Shown in pieces: positions 9,319 to 17,717 of a stretch of 64,000 nucleotides of DNA. Source of the stretch: Melioribacter sp. (GTDB lineage: Bacteria > Bacteroidota > Ignavibacteria > Ignavibacteriales > Melioribacteraceae); contig JAOACD010000009.1 in NCBI GenBank assembly GCA_026417975.1, positions 186,001 to 250,000 on the forward strand. Direction: 5' to 3'. The position numbers and the translations under genes were made by a program. How positions within the stretch are numbered: the first letter of the stretch is position 1; every line of letters starts with the position of its first letter. The notes beneath the pieces were generated by a model that was given only the letters and a program-made list of their open reading frames with translations, was not told the origin of the DNA and made no database searches.

Positions 9319-9481
9319 CTAATATTTTAAATGGTTCAAAAATTATTAGTGATAAAATATTGCAGAAATAAAAGGTAAAAATTTTTTTATTATCGGAAAT
9401 TATATAAAGCCAATAAGTTGTATGTAAAAGATAAATCACTAAAAGTAAATATGAAAAAATAATTAATAATATATCTTGTTC

Positions 9482-10261
9482 TTATTTCAATTTTATTGCT
9501 ATACAATCATAAACAATCCTTCCACCTAAGTAATTAGTGTAACTTCTGTTCAAAATTCTCCAGTTAGATATTTGGAAAGAGCCATTATTAGAAAGTAATT
9601 CTGAAATATTTGACGTTTTATCTAATACATCTAAAAGTTCTTTGTTTTGTGTTAAAGCTAAATGATTTCCATTACTATCGATAATTATTTGTATTGGTTC
9701 TATTATTAAATCTTCCAAACCTTGAACAGGAAGTTTAGCAATACTTTCCCTAACTTCAAGCTGAATCATTCTAGCACGAGCTTCGGGTCCTACAAAGTCT
9801 TTTGCAGTACTAATCATATCAAGCAAATAATTGCGTACTGAATTTAAATCTGTTAATGATTTTAATTTATTTTCATCGTGTAATTCCATCAATGCTTTTG
9901 CAATATTGGAGATTTCTTTTAGATAATTATTTCTTTGATTACTTGGTACGAGATACATTATAACAATATGAACTGGGATATTATCTGTGGCACCGTAATC
10001 AATACCTATCGGACTCCAACCTACAGCACATAATAAATCTCCTTCAAAGGGAACTCTTGCATGTGGAACAGCAAAGCCTTTGCCTAACGAAGTATTGAAG
10101 CTCTCTTCTCTTTTTAATACTAATCCTGCAACATCAGTATTATTTGGTACAGAAGGTATAGCCTCTATAATATGGGATAGAAATTGTAATGCATGTTTTT
10201 TATCGTTATCAGGAAGTTCAATAAGTCGTCCTTCTTGTAATGCATCAAGTAGTGTATCCAT
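9482..10261 (-). CDS. PTS EIIA (fructose/nitrogen type) domain protein next to mgtA
   Basis: The N-terminal 150 residues are a type-2 PTS EIIA domain, with the phosphorylatable histidine H67 in KGFAVPHARV and the later DNIPVHIVIMYLVPS strand. The remaining 110 residues are an extension I do not recognise. No sugar permease genes are nearby. The gene sits two bases downstream of the Mg2+ ATPase, clearly in the same transcript. EIIA(Ntr)/PtsN proteins are known to modulate ion transporters and sensors, so a role in controlling the pump is a reasonable inference. It is not a demonstrated one. Confidence 0.8.
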   Translation of the reverse strand: MDTLLDALQEGRLIELPDNDKKHALQFLSHIIEAIPSVPNNTDVAGLVLKREESFNTSLGKGFAVPHARVPFEGDLLCAVGWSPIGIDYGATDNIPVHIVIMYLVPSNQRNNYLKEISNIAKALMELHDENKLKSLTDLNSVRNYLLDMISTAKDFVGPEARARMIQLEVRESIAKLPVQGLEDLIIEPIQIIIDSNGNHLALTQNKELLDVLDKTSNISELLSNNGSFQISNWRILNRSYTNYLGGRIVYDCIAIKLK

Positions 10262-10263
10262 AT

Positions 10264-12924
10264 TTAATTATCTCCAAATTTTTTAAAGAACCATGACTTT
10301 ACAAAATGAGTTAATGTTGCATATAAAATTAAAATTACAGCAACCCAAATCCAGTATACCATTGGAAGTGGTACAAAACCAAGAGTTTTTGAGAATGGAG
10401 AATAAGGAAGCCAAATGCCTATAGTCATAATTAATATAGTTGTTAATGTCATTGATAAGGATGCCATGCTTCCAAAGAAGGGGATTCTTTTTGTTCTTAT
10501 GATATGAACTATTAATGTTTGAGTTAATAGAGATTCAACAAACCAGCCTGTTTGAAAAAGACTTTCTAAATATTCTTTTTGCTGTGCTGAAGTTAGAGGA
10601 TTAAGGTAATCTTTTGTATTAAAGAAAAACCACATCAATCCAAAAGTAACATAATCGAATATCGAGCTGATTGGACCAATAAAAATCATAAATCTTTTTA
10701 TATTTTCAATATTCCATTTTAGTGGTTTTTCAATTAGTTCTTTATCTACGTTATCTGTTGGAATTCCAGTTTGAGAGAAGTCATATAGTAAATTATTAGT
10801 TAATATTTGTACGGGTTTCATTGGTAGGAATGGGAACAGATAACTTGCACCAAGAACACTAAACATGTTTCCAAAATTAGAACTTGCGCCCATTCTTATG
10901 TACTTTATAATATTTGCAAATACTTTTCTGCCCTCAATAATTCCTTCTTCAAGCACCATTAAGCTTTTTTCGAGTAGAACTATATCTGCAGATTCTTTAG
11001 CAACGTCGGCAGCAGTATCGACTGAAATACCAACATCTGCAGCTCGAAGTGATTGTGCGTCATTAATTCCATCTCCCATGTAACCAACTACATGTCCTGC
11101 TTCTCTTAATGCATAAATTACTCTTTCTTTTTGTGAAGGAGATAATTTTGCAAATACATTAGCCTCTTCTACTATTTTCCTAAATTCTTCGGGCGTCATT
11201 TTATCAAGTTCTTCTCCAGTTACTATTTTGGTAATTTTTAGACCAACTTCATTGCAAACTTTTTTAGTTACAAGAGCATTATCACCAGTAAGAACTTTTA
11301 CTTCAACACCATTATTATGTAGTGCAGTAATTGCTTCTGCAGCAGACTCTTTTGGAGGATCAAAGAATGCTATGTATCCTAGTAAAATTAAATCTTTTTC
11401 GTCAGCAGTAGTGAAGGTTTTCTTTTCCTTAGGAAATTCTTTGTAGGCTATTGCTAATACTCTATAGCCATCATTATTTAAATCTTCTACTTCTTCATAA
11501 AGGTCATTTTGTAACATTGGAATGAGGGGATAGATTTCGTCATCAACTTGATACCTATTGCATACAGCAAAGATTTCTTCAACAGCACCCTTGCAAATTA
11601 ATACATGATCTCCTTCGTATTCAACTACAACAGACATTCTTCTTCTTTGAAAATCAAATGGAAGTTCATCTACAAGTTGGCATTTCGCTTCTACATTTAA
11701 ATCAATATGAGAAATAATTGCACGGTCAATTAAATTTCTTAAACCAGTTTGGTAAAAACTATTTAAGTATGCATAAAGTAAAACGTCATGACTTTCTTTA
11801 CCTGTAATATCAACATGTTTTTCAAGAACAACTTTATCTTGTGTAAGCGTACCTGTCTTATCAGTGCATAAGATATCAATTGCACCAAAGTTTTGAATTG
11901 AGCTAAGGTGTTTAACAATAACTTTCTTTTTAGACATTGTTAATGCACCTTTAGCTAAATTAACCGTAACAATCATTGGTAACATTTCAGGAGTTAAACC
12001 AACAGCAATAGACAGTCCAAAAAGTAGAGCTTCGATCCAGTTACCTTTAGTAATGCCAACAATCATAAAAACAATGAAAACCATAATTATCATAAATCGA
12101 ATCATTAGAAAAGTAAATGACTTTACACCTTTATCGAAGCTTGTTTGAGGGCGTGTTTCAGTTAATCTTTCAGATATTGACCCAAAGTATGTATTAGTTC
12201 CAGTATTAACAACAACACCCCGCGCACTTCCACTTATTACGTTGCTGCCTTGAAAACATGCATTTGAAAAATCAAAAATGTAATTCTCATCGGCTTTAAT
12301 TAATTCTGCTTTTTTCTCAACAGGCATTGATTCACCTGTTAAGATAGATTGGCTTACAAAAAAATCTTTGGTATAGATTAATCTAATATCTGCCGGTATT
12401 ATTGAACCTGCATGAAGTAGCACAATATCACCTGGAACAATTTCAGAAATTGGAATCTCAACTTCTTTTCCATCTCTTAGTGCAACTACGTGAGTTTGAA
12501 CTTTTTTACCTAACGCTTCTACTGCTTTGTTTGATCTTCTATCTAAAACATAGGATAATCCAACACTCAAAAGAACCATACAACTTACAATAAAAGTAGA
12601 TTTTATTTCTCCAATAATACCTGATACAATTGCTATTATTAAAAGTTGGATTACTAAGGGGCTTTTCATTCTATTAAAAATATCTCCCCAAAAACCAATT
12701 GTTTTTGTATGGGCTAATTCGTTTTTACCATATTTTTCTAATCTACGTTCTGCTTCTTCTTTACTTAATCCTTTTGCTGAAGTTTTTAATTTTTTAATAG
12801 CATCTTGAACAGTCGAACGGCAGATATCTATTAATAGTTTTTCTTGCTCGGTTAAGATATGAGGAGCTTTTGCTTCTTTTGTAAATGTCGAAGGAGAAAT
12901 TTTTGTGAAGATTGATTTTGTCAT
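10264..12924 (-). CDS. mgtA: Magnesium-translocating P-type ATPase (MgtA type)
   Basis: This inner-membrane P3B ATPase imports Mg2+ using ATP. The 886 residues show the full set of P-type motifs: the actuator TGES (196-199), the phosphorylation site CTDKTGTLTQD with D355, the FFDPPKESA nucleotide-domain segment, and VGYMGDGINDAQSL. The membrane motif is GLTPEMLPMIVTVNLAKGA and the C-terminal membrane part is complete. The intergenic leader upstream holds a probable attenuator, and the EIIA gene follows in the same operon. Ca2+ or other P2 ATPases are less likely given the MgtA-type NNLLYDFSQTGIPTDNVD segment. Confidence 0.92.
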   Translation of the reverse strand: MTKSIFTKISPSTFTKEAKAPHILTEQEKLLIDICRSTVQDAIKKLKTSAKGLSKEEAERRLEKYGKNELAHTKTIGFWGDIFNRMKSPLVIQLLIIAIVSGIIGEIKSTFIVSCMVLLSVGLSYVLDRRSNKAVEALGKKVQTHVVALRDGKEVEIPISEIVPGDIVLLHAGSIIPADIRLIYTKDFFVSQSILTGESMPVEKKAELIKADENYIFDFSNACFQGSNVISGSARGVVVNTGTNTYFGSISERLTETRPQTSFDKGVKSFTFLMIRFMIIMVFIVFMIVGITKGNWIEALLFGLSIAVGLTPEMLPMIVTVNLAKGALTMSKKKVIVKHLSSIQNFGAIDILCTDKTGTLTQDKVVLEKHVDITGKESHDVLLYAYLNSFYQTGLRNLIDRAIISHIDLNVEAKCQLVDELPFDFQRRRMSVVVEYEGDHVLICKGAVEEIFAVCNRYQVDDEIYPLIPMLQNDLYEEVEDLNNDGYRVLAIAYKEFPKEKKTFTTADEKDLILLGYIAFFDPPKESAAEAITALHNNGVEVKVLTGDNALVTKKVCNEVGLKITKIVTGEELDKMTPEEFRKIVEEANVFAKLSPSQKERVIYALREAGHVVGYMGDGINDAQSLRAADVGISVDTAADVAKESADIVLLEKSLMVLEEGIIEGRKVFANIIKYIRMGASSNFGNMFSVLGASYLFPFLPMKPVQILTNNLLYDFSQTGIPTDNVDKELIEKPLKWNIENIKRFMIFIGPISSIFDYVTFGLMWFFFNTKDYLNPLTSAQQKEYLESLFQTGWFVESLLTQTLIVHIIRTKRIPFFGSMASLSMTLTTILIMTIGIWLPYSPFSKTLGFVPLPMVYWIWVAVILILYATLTHFVKSWFFKKFGDN

Positions 12925-12980
12925 TATTTCCCCTGCAGTTTTTTGAAGATAGTGTTCACACTGATTTTTCTAATTTTATG

Positions 12981-13009
12981 AAAAAATCCAGCACGAAAAT
13001 TTACTGGAT
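12981..13009 (-). terminator. Intrinsic terminator inside the mgtA leader
   Basis: Read on the minus strand, AUCCAG and CUGGAU (12986-12991 and 13004-13009 on the plus strand) form a six-base-pair stem. Two inner pairs (U.G, A-U) can extend it to eight. It is directly followed by six U residues. It ends 57 bases before the mgtA start codon, so it would stop transcription before the gene: an attenuator position. Confidence 0.65.
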
Positions 13010-13095
13010 GGATAAGAATTAAAGATAAAGTATTTTTCATTGGCATTTCCATTAGTTAAACTTTTTTGGAAATGAACCAATGAAAAACTTGAGGC

Positions 13096-13170
13096 TCATT
13101 TCCAAAGAAAGTAGTAAATTAATATATGATTATCTTTCTTCTTAGGCGAAAGTTCATCTGTATCAAGCAT
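13096..13170 (-). CDS. Candidate 24-residue leader peptide of mgtA
   Basis: A small frame on the minus strand runs from ATG at 13170 to TGA at 13096. It begins MLDTDELSPKKKD and ends YYFLWK. Acidic residues and a proline followed by a basic run recall the layout of the enterobacterial Mg2+-sensing leader MgtL (acidic/proline-rich start, then arginines). The stop codon lies inside pairing segment A of the leader switch. The ribosome-binding site is weak (ACGGA directly adjacent). An overlapping 12-codon frame starting at 13157 (MNFRLRRKIIIY) is an alternative. Expression is unproven. Confidence 0.35.
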   Translation of the reverse strand: MLDTDELSPKKKDNHILIYYFLWK

Positions 13171-13349
13171 TCCGTATCTTAGATTATTTTACAATATTAA
13201 AAAAATATGCAATTTTTAACAGTTACTTATTTGTACATGTAATTTATCAATGAAGTAGTAAAAGAATTTTTATATTTTGTTTATTAGCCTTCTACATTCA
13301 GTTTCAAAAAATAGAGTGTGAATATTGAATCATCCTTAATATTAGGTTA

Positions 13350-14519
13350 TTAAAAAGCAGATACTATTCCTAATGCAATTTGACTATATTTCTTCTCAAA
13401 ATTGTGTGTAAATTCTGTAATTAATCTTATATTTCTTTTAAGTAAGTAGCCAATACTCAAGGTTCCGCTAATATAATCTAAAGTGTCAATATCGGAATCA
13501 ACCCAATTATAAAGAAAAACTGAATACCACTTACTTTCATCTCCTTTTGGAGTAAGGATTAATTCCCAGAATAATCCTTTTGTTTTTAGATTTTCAACAC
13601 GAAACAGAGGTTGTTCATCATTCCTTTGAGCATATTGAAAGTTTAATTCAAGTTTATCTTTTAACTTAATTGAAAAATCTGGTCCCCACATAGAAAAAGT
13701 ATTAGTAAATTTTCTCTCGAGATTATCTGAAAGTTTTTCTTTCCCATAATAACCAAAGAACCCTAATCTTATATCCTTAGTAATATCTTGTGAAATTCTA
13801 CCAAGAAAATTTTTATAATTATCATCATCAAATATTTTAAAATTATTTGCAGAACCAATACCTGTTCCATTAAGAACTTCAATAGTAATATCGGTTTTGG
13901 TAGGCAAACCATAAGTTAACATCATACCTCTTTCGTATGTTAAATTTGCTTTAGTTAAACCAGGTTTTACTGTGTAGATTTGATAATCTTCGAAAGTTAA
14001 GCGTAATTCTCTTTTGAATAATGGATCCGAAACTTGAAATTGTCCAATATATAAGTCGAGGTCCTGATTAAATAAATTGTTAAACATTATAAAGGCATCT
14101 TCAAGACCTGCTACTTCTCCACGTTCACTTAGGAAAAAGTAGAAGTAGTAAGAAATATTAGAAGCAATTGCACCACCTGAAAGCAATTTGATAATATAAG
14201 GAGAACTAAAATCGAAACGCTCTGATTTTTGATTATTATAAGTTAAATAGCCTTCAAGTCTTAATGCGAGAGGTATTTCTCTAAGTAAAGATAGTTCTTC
14301 GTCACCTGTGTCAATGAAGTACCTTGGTGCATCTTTATCAGCAATAACAAAGCCATTTCCAGCAAATTCATCACCGTAAGGTTTTAGTTTAGGAAAAGGT
14401 GAATGACATGTTTGACAACTCATATTGTATTTTCGTCCAAAAGCGGGAATGGCAAAATTATTCTCATATTGAAAAACGAAGGTAATTATTATGAAAGGTA
14501 ACAAAAATATTTTTTTCAT
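13350..14519 (-). CDS. Outer-membrane barrel protein with one N-terminal c-heme site
   Basis: A signal peptide is followed by a single CXXCH motif (CQTCH, about residue 35) in SCQTCHSPFPKLKPYGDEFAGNGF. The rest, of about 330 residues, consists of alternating amphipathic strands ending in phenylalanine (ALGIVSAF), the usual end of an outer-membrane barrel. It lies 11 bases downstream of a pentaheme cytochrome gene, so the two probably form a unit that moves electrons across or at the outer membrane. The arrangement resembles porin-cytochrome conduits in principle, but I see no detailed similarity to MtrB. The electron acceptor is unknown. Confidence 0.7.
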   Translation of the reverse strand: MKKIFLLPFIIITFVFQYENNFAIPAFGRKYNMSCQTCHSPFPKLKPYGDEFAGNGFVIADKDAPRYFIDTGDEELSLLREIPLALRLEGYLTYNNQKSERFDFSSPYIIKLLSGGAIASNISYYFYFFLSERGEVAGLEDAFIMFNNLFNQDLDLYIGQFQVSDPLFKRELRLTFEDYQIYTVKPGLTKANLTYERGMMLTYGLPTKTDITIEVLNGTGIGSANNFKIFDDDNYKNFLGRISQDITKDIRLGFFGYYGKEKLSDNLERKFTNTFSMWGPDFSIKLKDKLELNFQYAQRNDEQPLFRVENLKTKGLFWELILTPKGDESKWYSVFLYNWVDSDIDTLDYISGTLSIGYLLKRNIRLITEFTHNFEKKYSQIALGIVSAF

Positions 14520-14530
14520 AACTACCTCAA

Positions 14531-15865
14531 TTATTGTAGAATAGTAATTTCTGTTGAATGTTCATTTACTTTAACAATTTGTGATTCACTTTCTGGTACG
14601 CCAAGGAAATCTGCAACTGGTTTTACTAATAGTTGATAGTTCAGTGTTGCAGTTACTTTTAATTTACCAGGCGGCACATTAGCAGGAACTTTAAAAGTGA
14701 AAGTTTCTATTTTAGTTTCTCTTGGTCCAATCCTATAGTCTACACCTAAGGATGCCGTATTCCATTGTTGAATAGTCATTCTGCCTTGCGGGTCAAAATA
14801 TGGCATTCTGAAAATTCTATCTCCAATAGGAATCCCATCTCTTTTAACACCTTTAAAATCGGGAATATTAAGTGCAATGCCTAAATCTTGGTAAGCTAGA
14901 ACATCACTTGCAATAGTAAATTCTTCACCTTCGAAACCTTTTTTATCTACTGGAATATGGTATACGTTACCTTTTGAATCAATAGCTTCTACATGAAGCC
15001 ATACAATTCTATCCTCTACAGAGCCTGTTGGAAATTTATGCCCAGTTTTTTGATTGAACAGAGCTACTGTAAATTTAACTATATTACCTGGTTCAACTTC
15101 GTTTATATCTGGATTAATTCTTAACTCTATTGCACCTCTTATTTTTCCAGGGTCATGAGCTCCGTGAAAAAGATGTAATCTTGCATCTGAATATTTAGCT
15201 CCCATTGATGCAGTTTTCATCTCTGCCTTTGGCATATGGCAATCCTGACACTGAACACCTTCTTTTGAATATGGCCCTTCTTTCCATTCAAGATGTGTTG
15301 TTTTAACCCAAGCTCCATATGGTGATTTTTCATTATGGCATATACCGCAAAAGTCTCCCGATTTTAGTAGTGAATTTACTTCTATTTCGTGAGCAGGAGA
15401 TTCTACTGAAGGTTTTCTTGATGAAAATTTAACTTTGCCAGGTTTCATTATGTAATTGTAGTTATAAGGAATATCACCAGCAAATCCAGAAATGCTATGA
15501 CATACATCACATGATACTGATTCGTTTGCTCTTGAATTTTTACTTGGTGGTGGAGGAGGAACGTCTCCAGCTAAGTATGCAATTGGTGAATGACATCCAT
15601 TGCAACCTGCTTTTACTTCGGCTACCTTTTCATCTTTATCAGCATGTGGAACTGCCAGTTTGAAATATTCAATCTCATCCCATTCATGAGTATATGCCTG
15701 AGACATCATTGCTTGTTTCCATTGTTGGTAAAAGTCAGTGTGACATGCAGAGCCACAATATTTGGGTGTCTTAAAGTCTTCATAGCTAAAACTTCCTAAG
15801 CCTGATTGTGCAGAGATTACAAGAGGGCACAAAATTATAAGATAAAATGCTTTATTTAGCTTCAT
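14531..15865 (-). CDS. Periplasmic multiheme (pentaheme) cytochrome c
   Basis: A signal peptide (MKLNKAFYLIILCPLVISAQ) precedes five c-heme attachment motifs in the first 210 residues: CGSACH at 37-42, CNGCH at 88-92, CDVCH at 119-123, CGICH at 173-177 and CQDCH at 206-210. The first is the rare CX3CH form. The heme half resembles the cytochrome c554 group. The second half, with GHKFPTGSVEDRIVWLHVEA, is a beta domain often seen behind such clusters. I chose the ATG at 15865 because GGAGGGG lies four bases upstream of it; an in-frame ATG at 15877 overlaps that site. It is co-transcribed with the monoheme barrel gene. Confidence 0.85.
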   Translation of the reverse strand: MKLNKAFYLIILCPLVISAQSGLGSFSYEDFKTPKYCGSACHTDFYQQWKQAMMSQAYTHEWDEIEYFKLAVPHADKDEKVAEVKAGCNGCHSPIAYLAGDVPPPPPSKNSRANESVSCDVCHSISGFAGDIPYNYNYIMKPGKVKFSSRKPSVESPAHEIEVNSLLKSGDFCGICHNEKSPYGAWVKTTHLEWKEGPYSKEGVQCQDCHMPKAEMKTASMGAKYSDARLHLFHGAHDPGKIRGAIELRINPDINEVEPGNIVKFTVALFNQKTGHKFPTGSVEDRIVWLHVEAIDSKGNVYHIPVDKKGFEGEEFTIASDVLAYQDLGIALNIPDFKGVKRDGIPIGDRIFRMPYFDPQGRMTIQQWNTASLGVDYRIGPRETKIETFTFKVPANVPPGKLKVTATLNYQLLVKPVADFLGVPESESQIVKVNEHSTEITILQ

Positions 15866-16304
15866 TTGCCCCTCCATAATTTTGATAAATACTTTTTTAA
15901 CTTACTAACTTTATTTGTTATTATAAAGTGATTAATTAATTAAAAAATTTTTATGTTTAATTTTTGATGAGTAAGTTTTTTTATAATAATCTGAGATGAT
16001 TATTGTACCCATTTTCAAACTTCTCTTGTTAGAATTATAGGATTTTATTATTGCGTTAAAAGCATGAGGTTTATTTGTCCCAAATTGTTCAATTGATAGA
16101 ATAATTTATATTTGAAAAGCTAATGAGAAAAATAATTTTTAACTTACAGTATCAAATTTATAGTTTACAACTTGAATCAATATTGTATTTTTCTATTTGA
16201 GAATCAAACTCAGTGATTAATTTGATATTTTTTATGTAATAGAATAAAGGAACTTTTAATAAGCAAACTCAAAAGTTTTTTTAAGAACTTATTTATTAAT
16301 TCGA
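15866..16304. other. AT-rich divergent intergenic region
   Basis: This gap separates the minus-strand cytochrome operon from plus-strand arsC. It must contain both promoters, but I can assign neither with confidence. No tRNA, long repeat or convincing small gene was seen. Confidence 0.5.
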
Positions 16305-16739
16305 ATGAAGAAAAAAATTTTAATACTCTGCACAGGGAACTCTTGTCGCAGTCAAATGGCAGAAGGATTTTTAAAATCAATTGATCCAAGTCTGGAAGTT
16401 TATTCAGCTGGGGTAAGTCCAGCAAATCAAGTAAATCCGAAAGCAATTCAAGTAATGAAAGAAATTGGAATTGATATTAGTAAAAATGTTCCTAAGAATG
16501 TAGAAAGCTTTATCAATGAATCTTTTGATTATGTTATTACAGTATGTGATAATGCTAAAGAGACTTGTCCTGTTTTCACGGGCAATGTTGGAAAACAATT
16601 ACACCTTGGATTTGAAGATCCAGCAGAAGCAACAGGTACAGAAGAAGAAATTTTGAATGTATTTAGAAGAGTGAGAGACCAAATTAAAATAGCTTTTGAA
16701 AATTTTTATAATAATTTTATTAAGGATAGTACAAATTAA
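16305..16739 (+). CDS. arsC: Arsenate reductase, thioredoxin-coupled (low-molecular-weight phosphatase fold)
   Basis: ArsC reduces arsenate to arsenite in the cytosol. The 144 residues show the phosphate-binding loop CTGNSCRSQMAEG (C10 nucleophile) near the start and the thiol-relay cysteines in VCDNAKETCPVF, as in the Staphylococcus/Bacillus enzyme. The later FEDPAEATG carries the DP motif. A plain low-molecular-weight tyrosine phosphatase would lack the relay cysteines. It is likely functionally linked with the ArsR and ArsP-like genes 1.6-4 kb downstream. Confidence 0.92.
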   Translation: MKKKILILCTGNSCRSQMAEGFLKSIDPSLEVYSAGVSPANQVNPKAIQVMKEIGIDISKNVPKNVESFINESFDYVITVCDNAKETCPVFTGNVGKQLHLGFEDPAEATGTEEEILNVFRRVRDQIKIAFENFYNNFIKDSTN

Positions 16740-17228
16740 ATTCTTTTTAAAGTTTAGTTTTTTCTAAAATTATTTTTTGAATATAGGATTGTTTAATAGG
16801 GACTTAAATTGTAAGCATATTATTTTTCTGACTATTCGGGAAAATTTTGTAGTAAGATGAAGTAAATTTTTATTGAGATTATACAACAGATTATTTCGAT
16901 CGATTTTTTCTAATTAAATATGAAATTAAAATACTTTCCTATTTTATGGCTTTTTAAATTGTATTGAAACTTTAATGTTCTTTTAATTAACTCCTCCGAT
17001 TTATTTTTTTAAGAAAGATTAACTCAGTGCTGAGTAGTGGGCCATCTAATAAAAGCAGCGAGAGTTATAATTCACAACTGTTAGACCTGCCAATTTAAAT
17101 TTTATTAATGGAATATTTTGCAAAGAAAAGTTTAATTTTGTTTAAAATTATGATTTATGCATGCAAAACTTTTTTATTTCTTCTAATGATTATAAAATTA
17201 GATTTAATAAATGAATTAAGGAGGAATT
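16740..17228 (+). other. Intergenic region with a G+C-rich, possibly structured island
   Basis: Most of this region is AT-rich and featureless. The stretch 17022-17094 stands out by base composition. It begins with a perfect palindrome (ACTCAGTGCTGAGT core, arms ACTCAG/CTGAGT). It also contains TCTAAT, which can pair with GTTAGA and enclose a small AGTT/AACT hairpin. It may be a structured leader or small RNA for the following gene, or a relic. I recognise no known RNA family. Confidence 0.35.
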
Positions 17229-17549
17229 ATGTCACAAGTTCCAAAAAGATATCAAAAATTTGCAGAAGATTATCCAGATATTTTTAAAGCTTATGAATCT
17301 TTAGGTAGTGTTGTTCACGCTGCAGGTCCACTAGATGAAAAGACACGTGCCTTAATAAAACTTGCTATATCTACGGGTGCGCGTCTGGAAGGGGCAGTTC
17401 ATTCTCATACACGCAAAGCTCTAGAAGTAGGATGTACACCAGAAGAATTACGTCATGTTGTATTGCTTTCATTACCAACAATTGGATTTCCATCTATGAT
17501 GGCAGCTTTAAGCTGGATAGATGATATTATTGAAAATGGCAAGATTTAA
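17229..17549 (+). CDS. Carboxymuconolactone decarboxylase-family (AhpD-like) protein
   Basis: This 106-residue protein has the helical CMD fold, with LDEKTRALIKLAISTGARLEGAVHSHTRKALEVGCTPEEL and a C-terminal LPTIGFPSMMAALSWIDD. Classical AhpD has a redox CxxC in the central helix; here the site reads LEGAVHSH, so no disulfide chemistry is expected at that position. A strong GGAGG precedes the ATG. Function is not known; members of this subgroup often sit beside redox and stress genes, as here. Confidence 0.8.
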   Translation: MSQVPKRYQKFAEDYPDIFKAYESLGSVVHAAGPLDEKTRALIKLAISTGARLEGAVHSHTRKALEVGCTPEELRHVVLLSLPTIGFPSMMAALSWIDDIIENGKI

Positions 17550-17717
17550 GCACTTATTAAGAACTTCTTAGAACAGCAGAGATGAGTTTATTTAATGAAG
17601 AATGGGAAGACAATTTAAAATTTTTTTCAATCTTCGGGTAACTTGGTTATATGAGTTAAGTTAATAGTTAATTGTTCTGATTGAAGAACTGTGAACTTTC
17701 ACAGAAAGGAGAATAGA

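Larger units (their letters stand above)
12925..13190 (-). promoter_or_regulatory. mgtA leader with alternative hairpins (candidate Mg2+ attenuator)
   Basis: Segment A (13093-13103) can pair over 11 bases with part of B (13068-13078: GGAAAUGAGCC with GGUUCAUUUCC, one G-U). The longer B segment (13068-13087) can instead pair with C (13033-13050) in a stem of 11 plus 6 pairs. The two pairings exclude each other. An intrinsic terminator follows at 12981-13009. A TTGCAT/TAAAAT-like promoter lies just upstream, near 13190-13215. I could not match the region to the M-box consensus. The regulatory role is inferred from structure and from the Mg2+ pump downstream. Confidence 0.55.

Noticed and set aside
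13091-13190. M-box (ykoK) magnesium riboswitch upstream of mgtA
   Set aside because: The conserved GUUAGGUGAGGCUCC and GCUGCUGCCC segments are not present; only the terminator and alternative hairpins can be supported.
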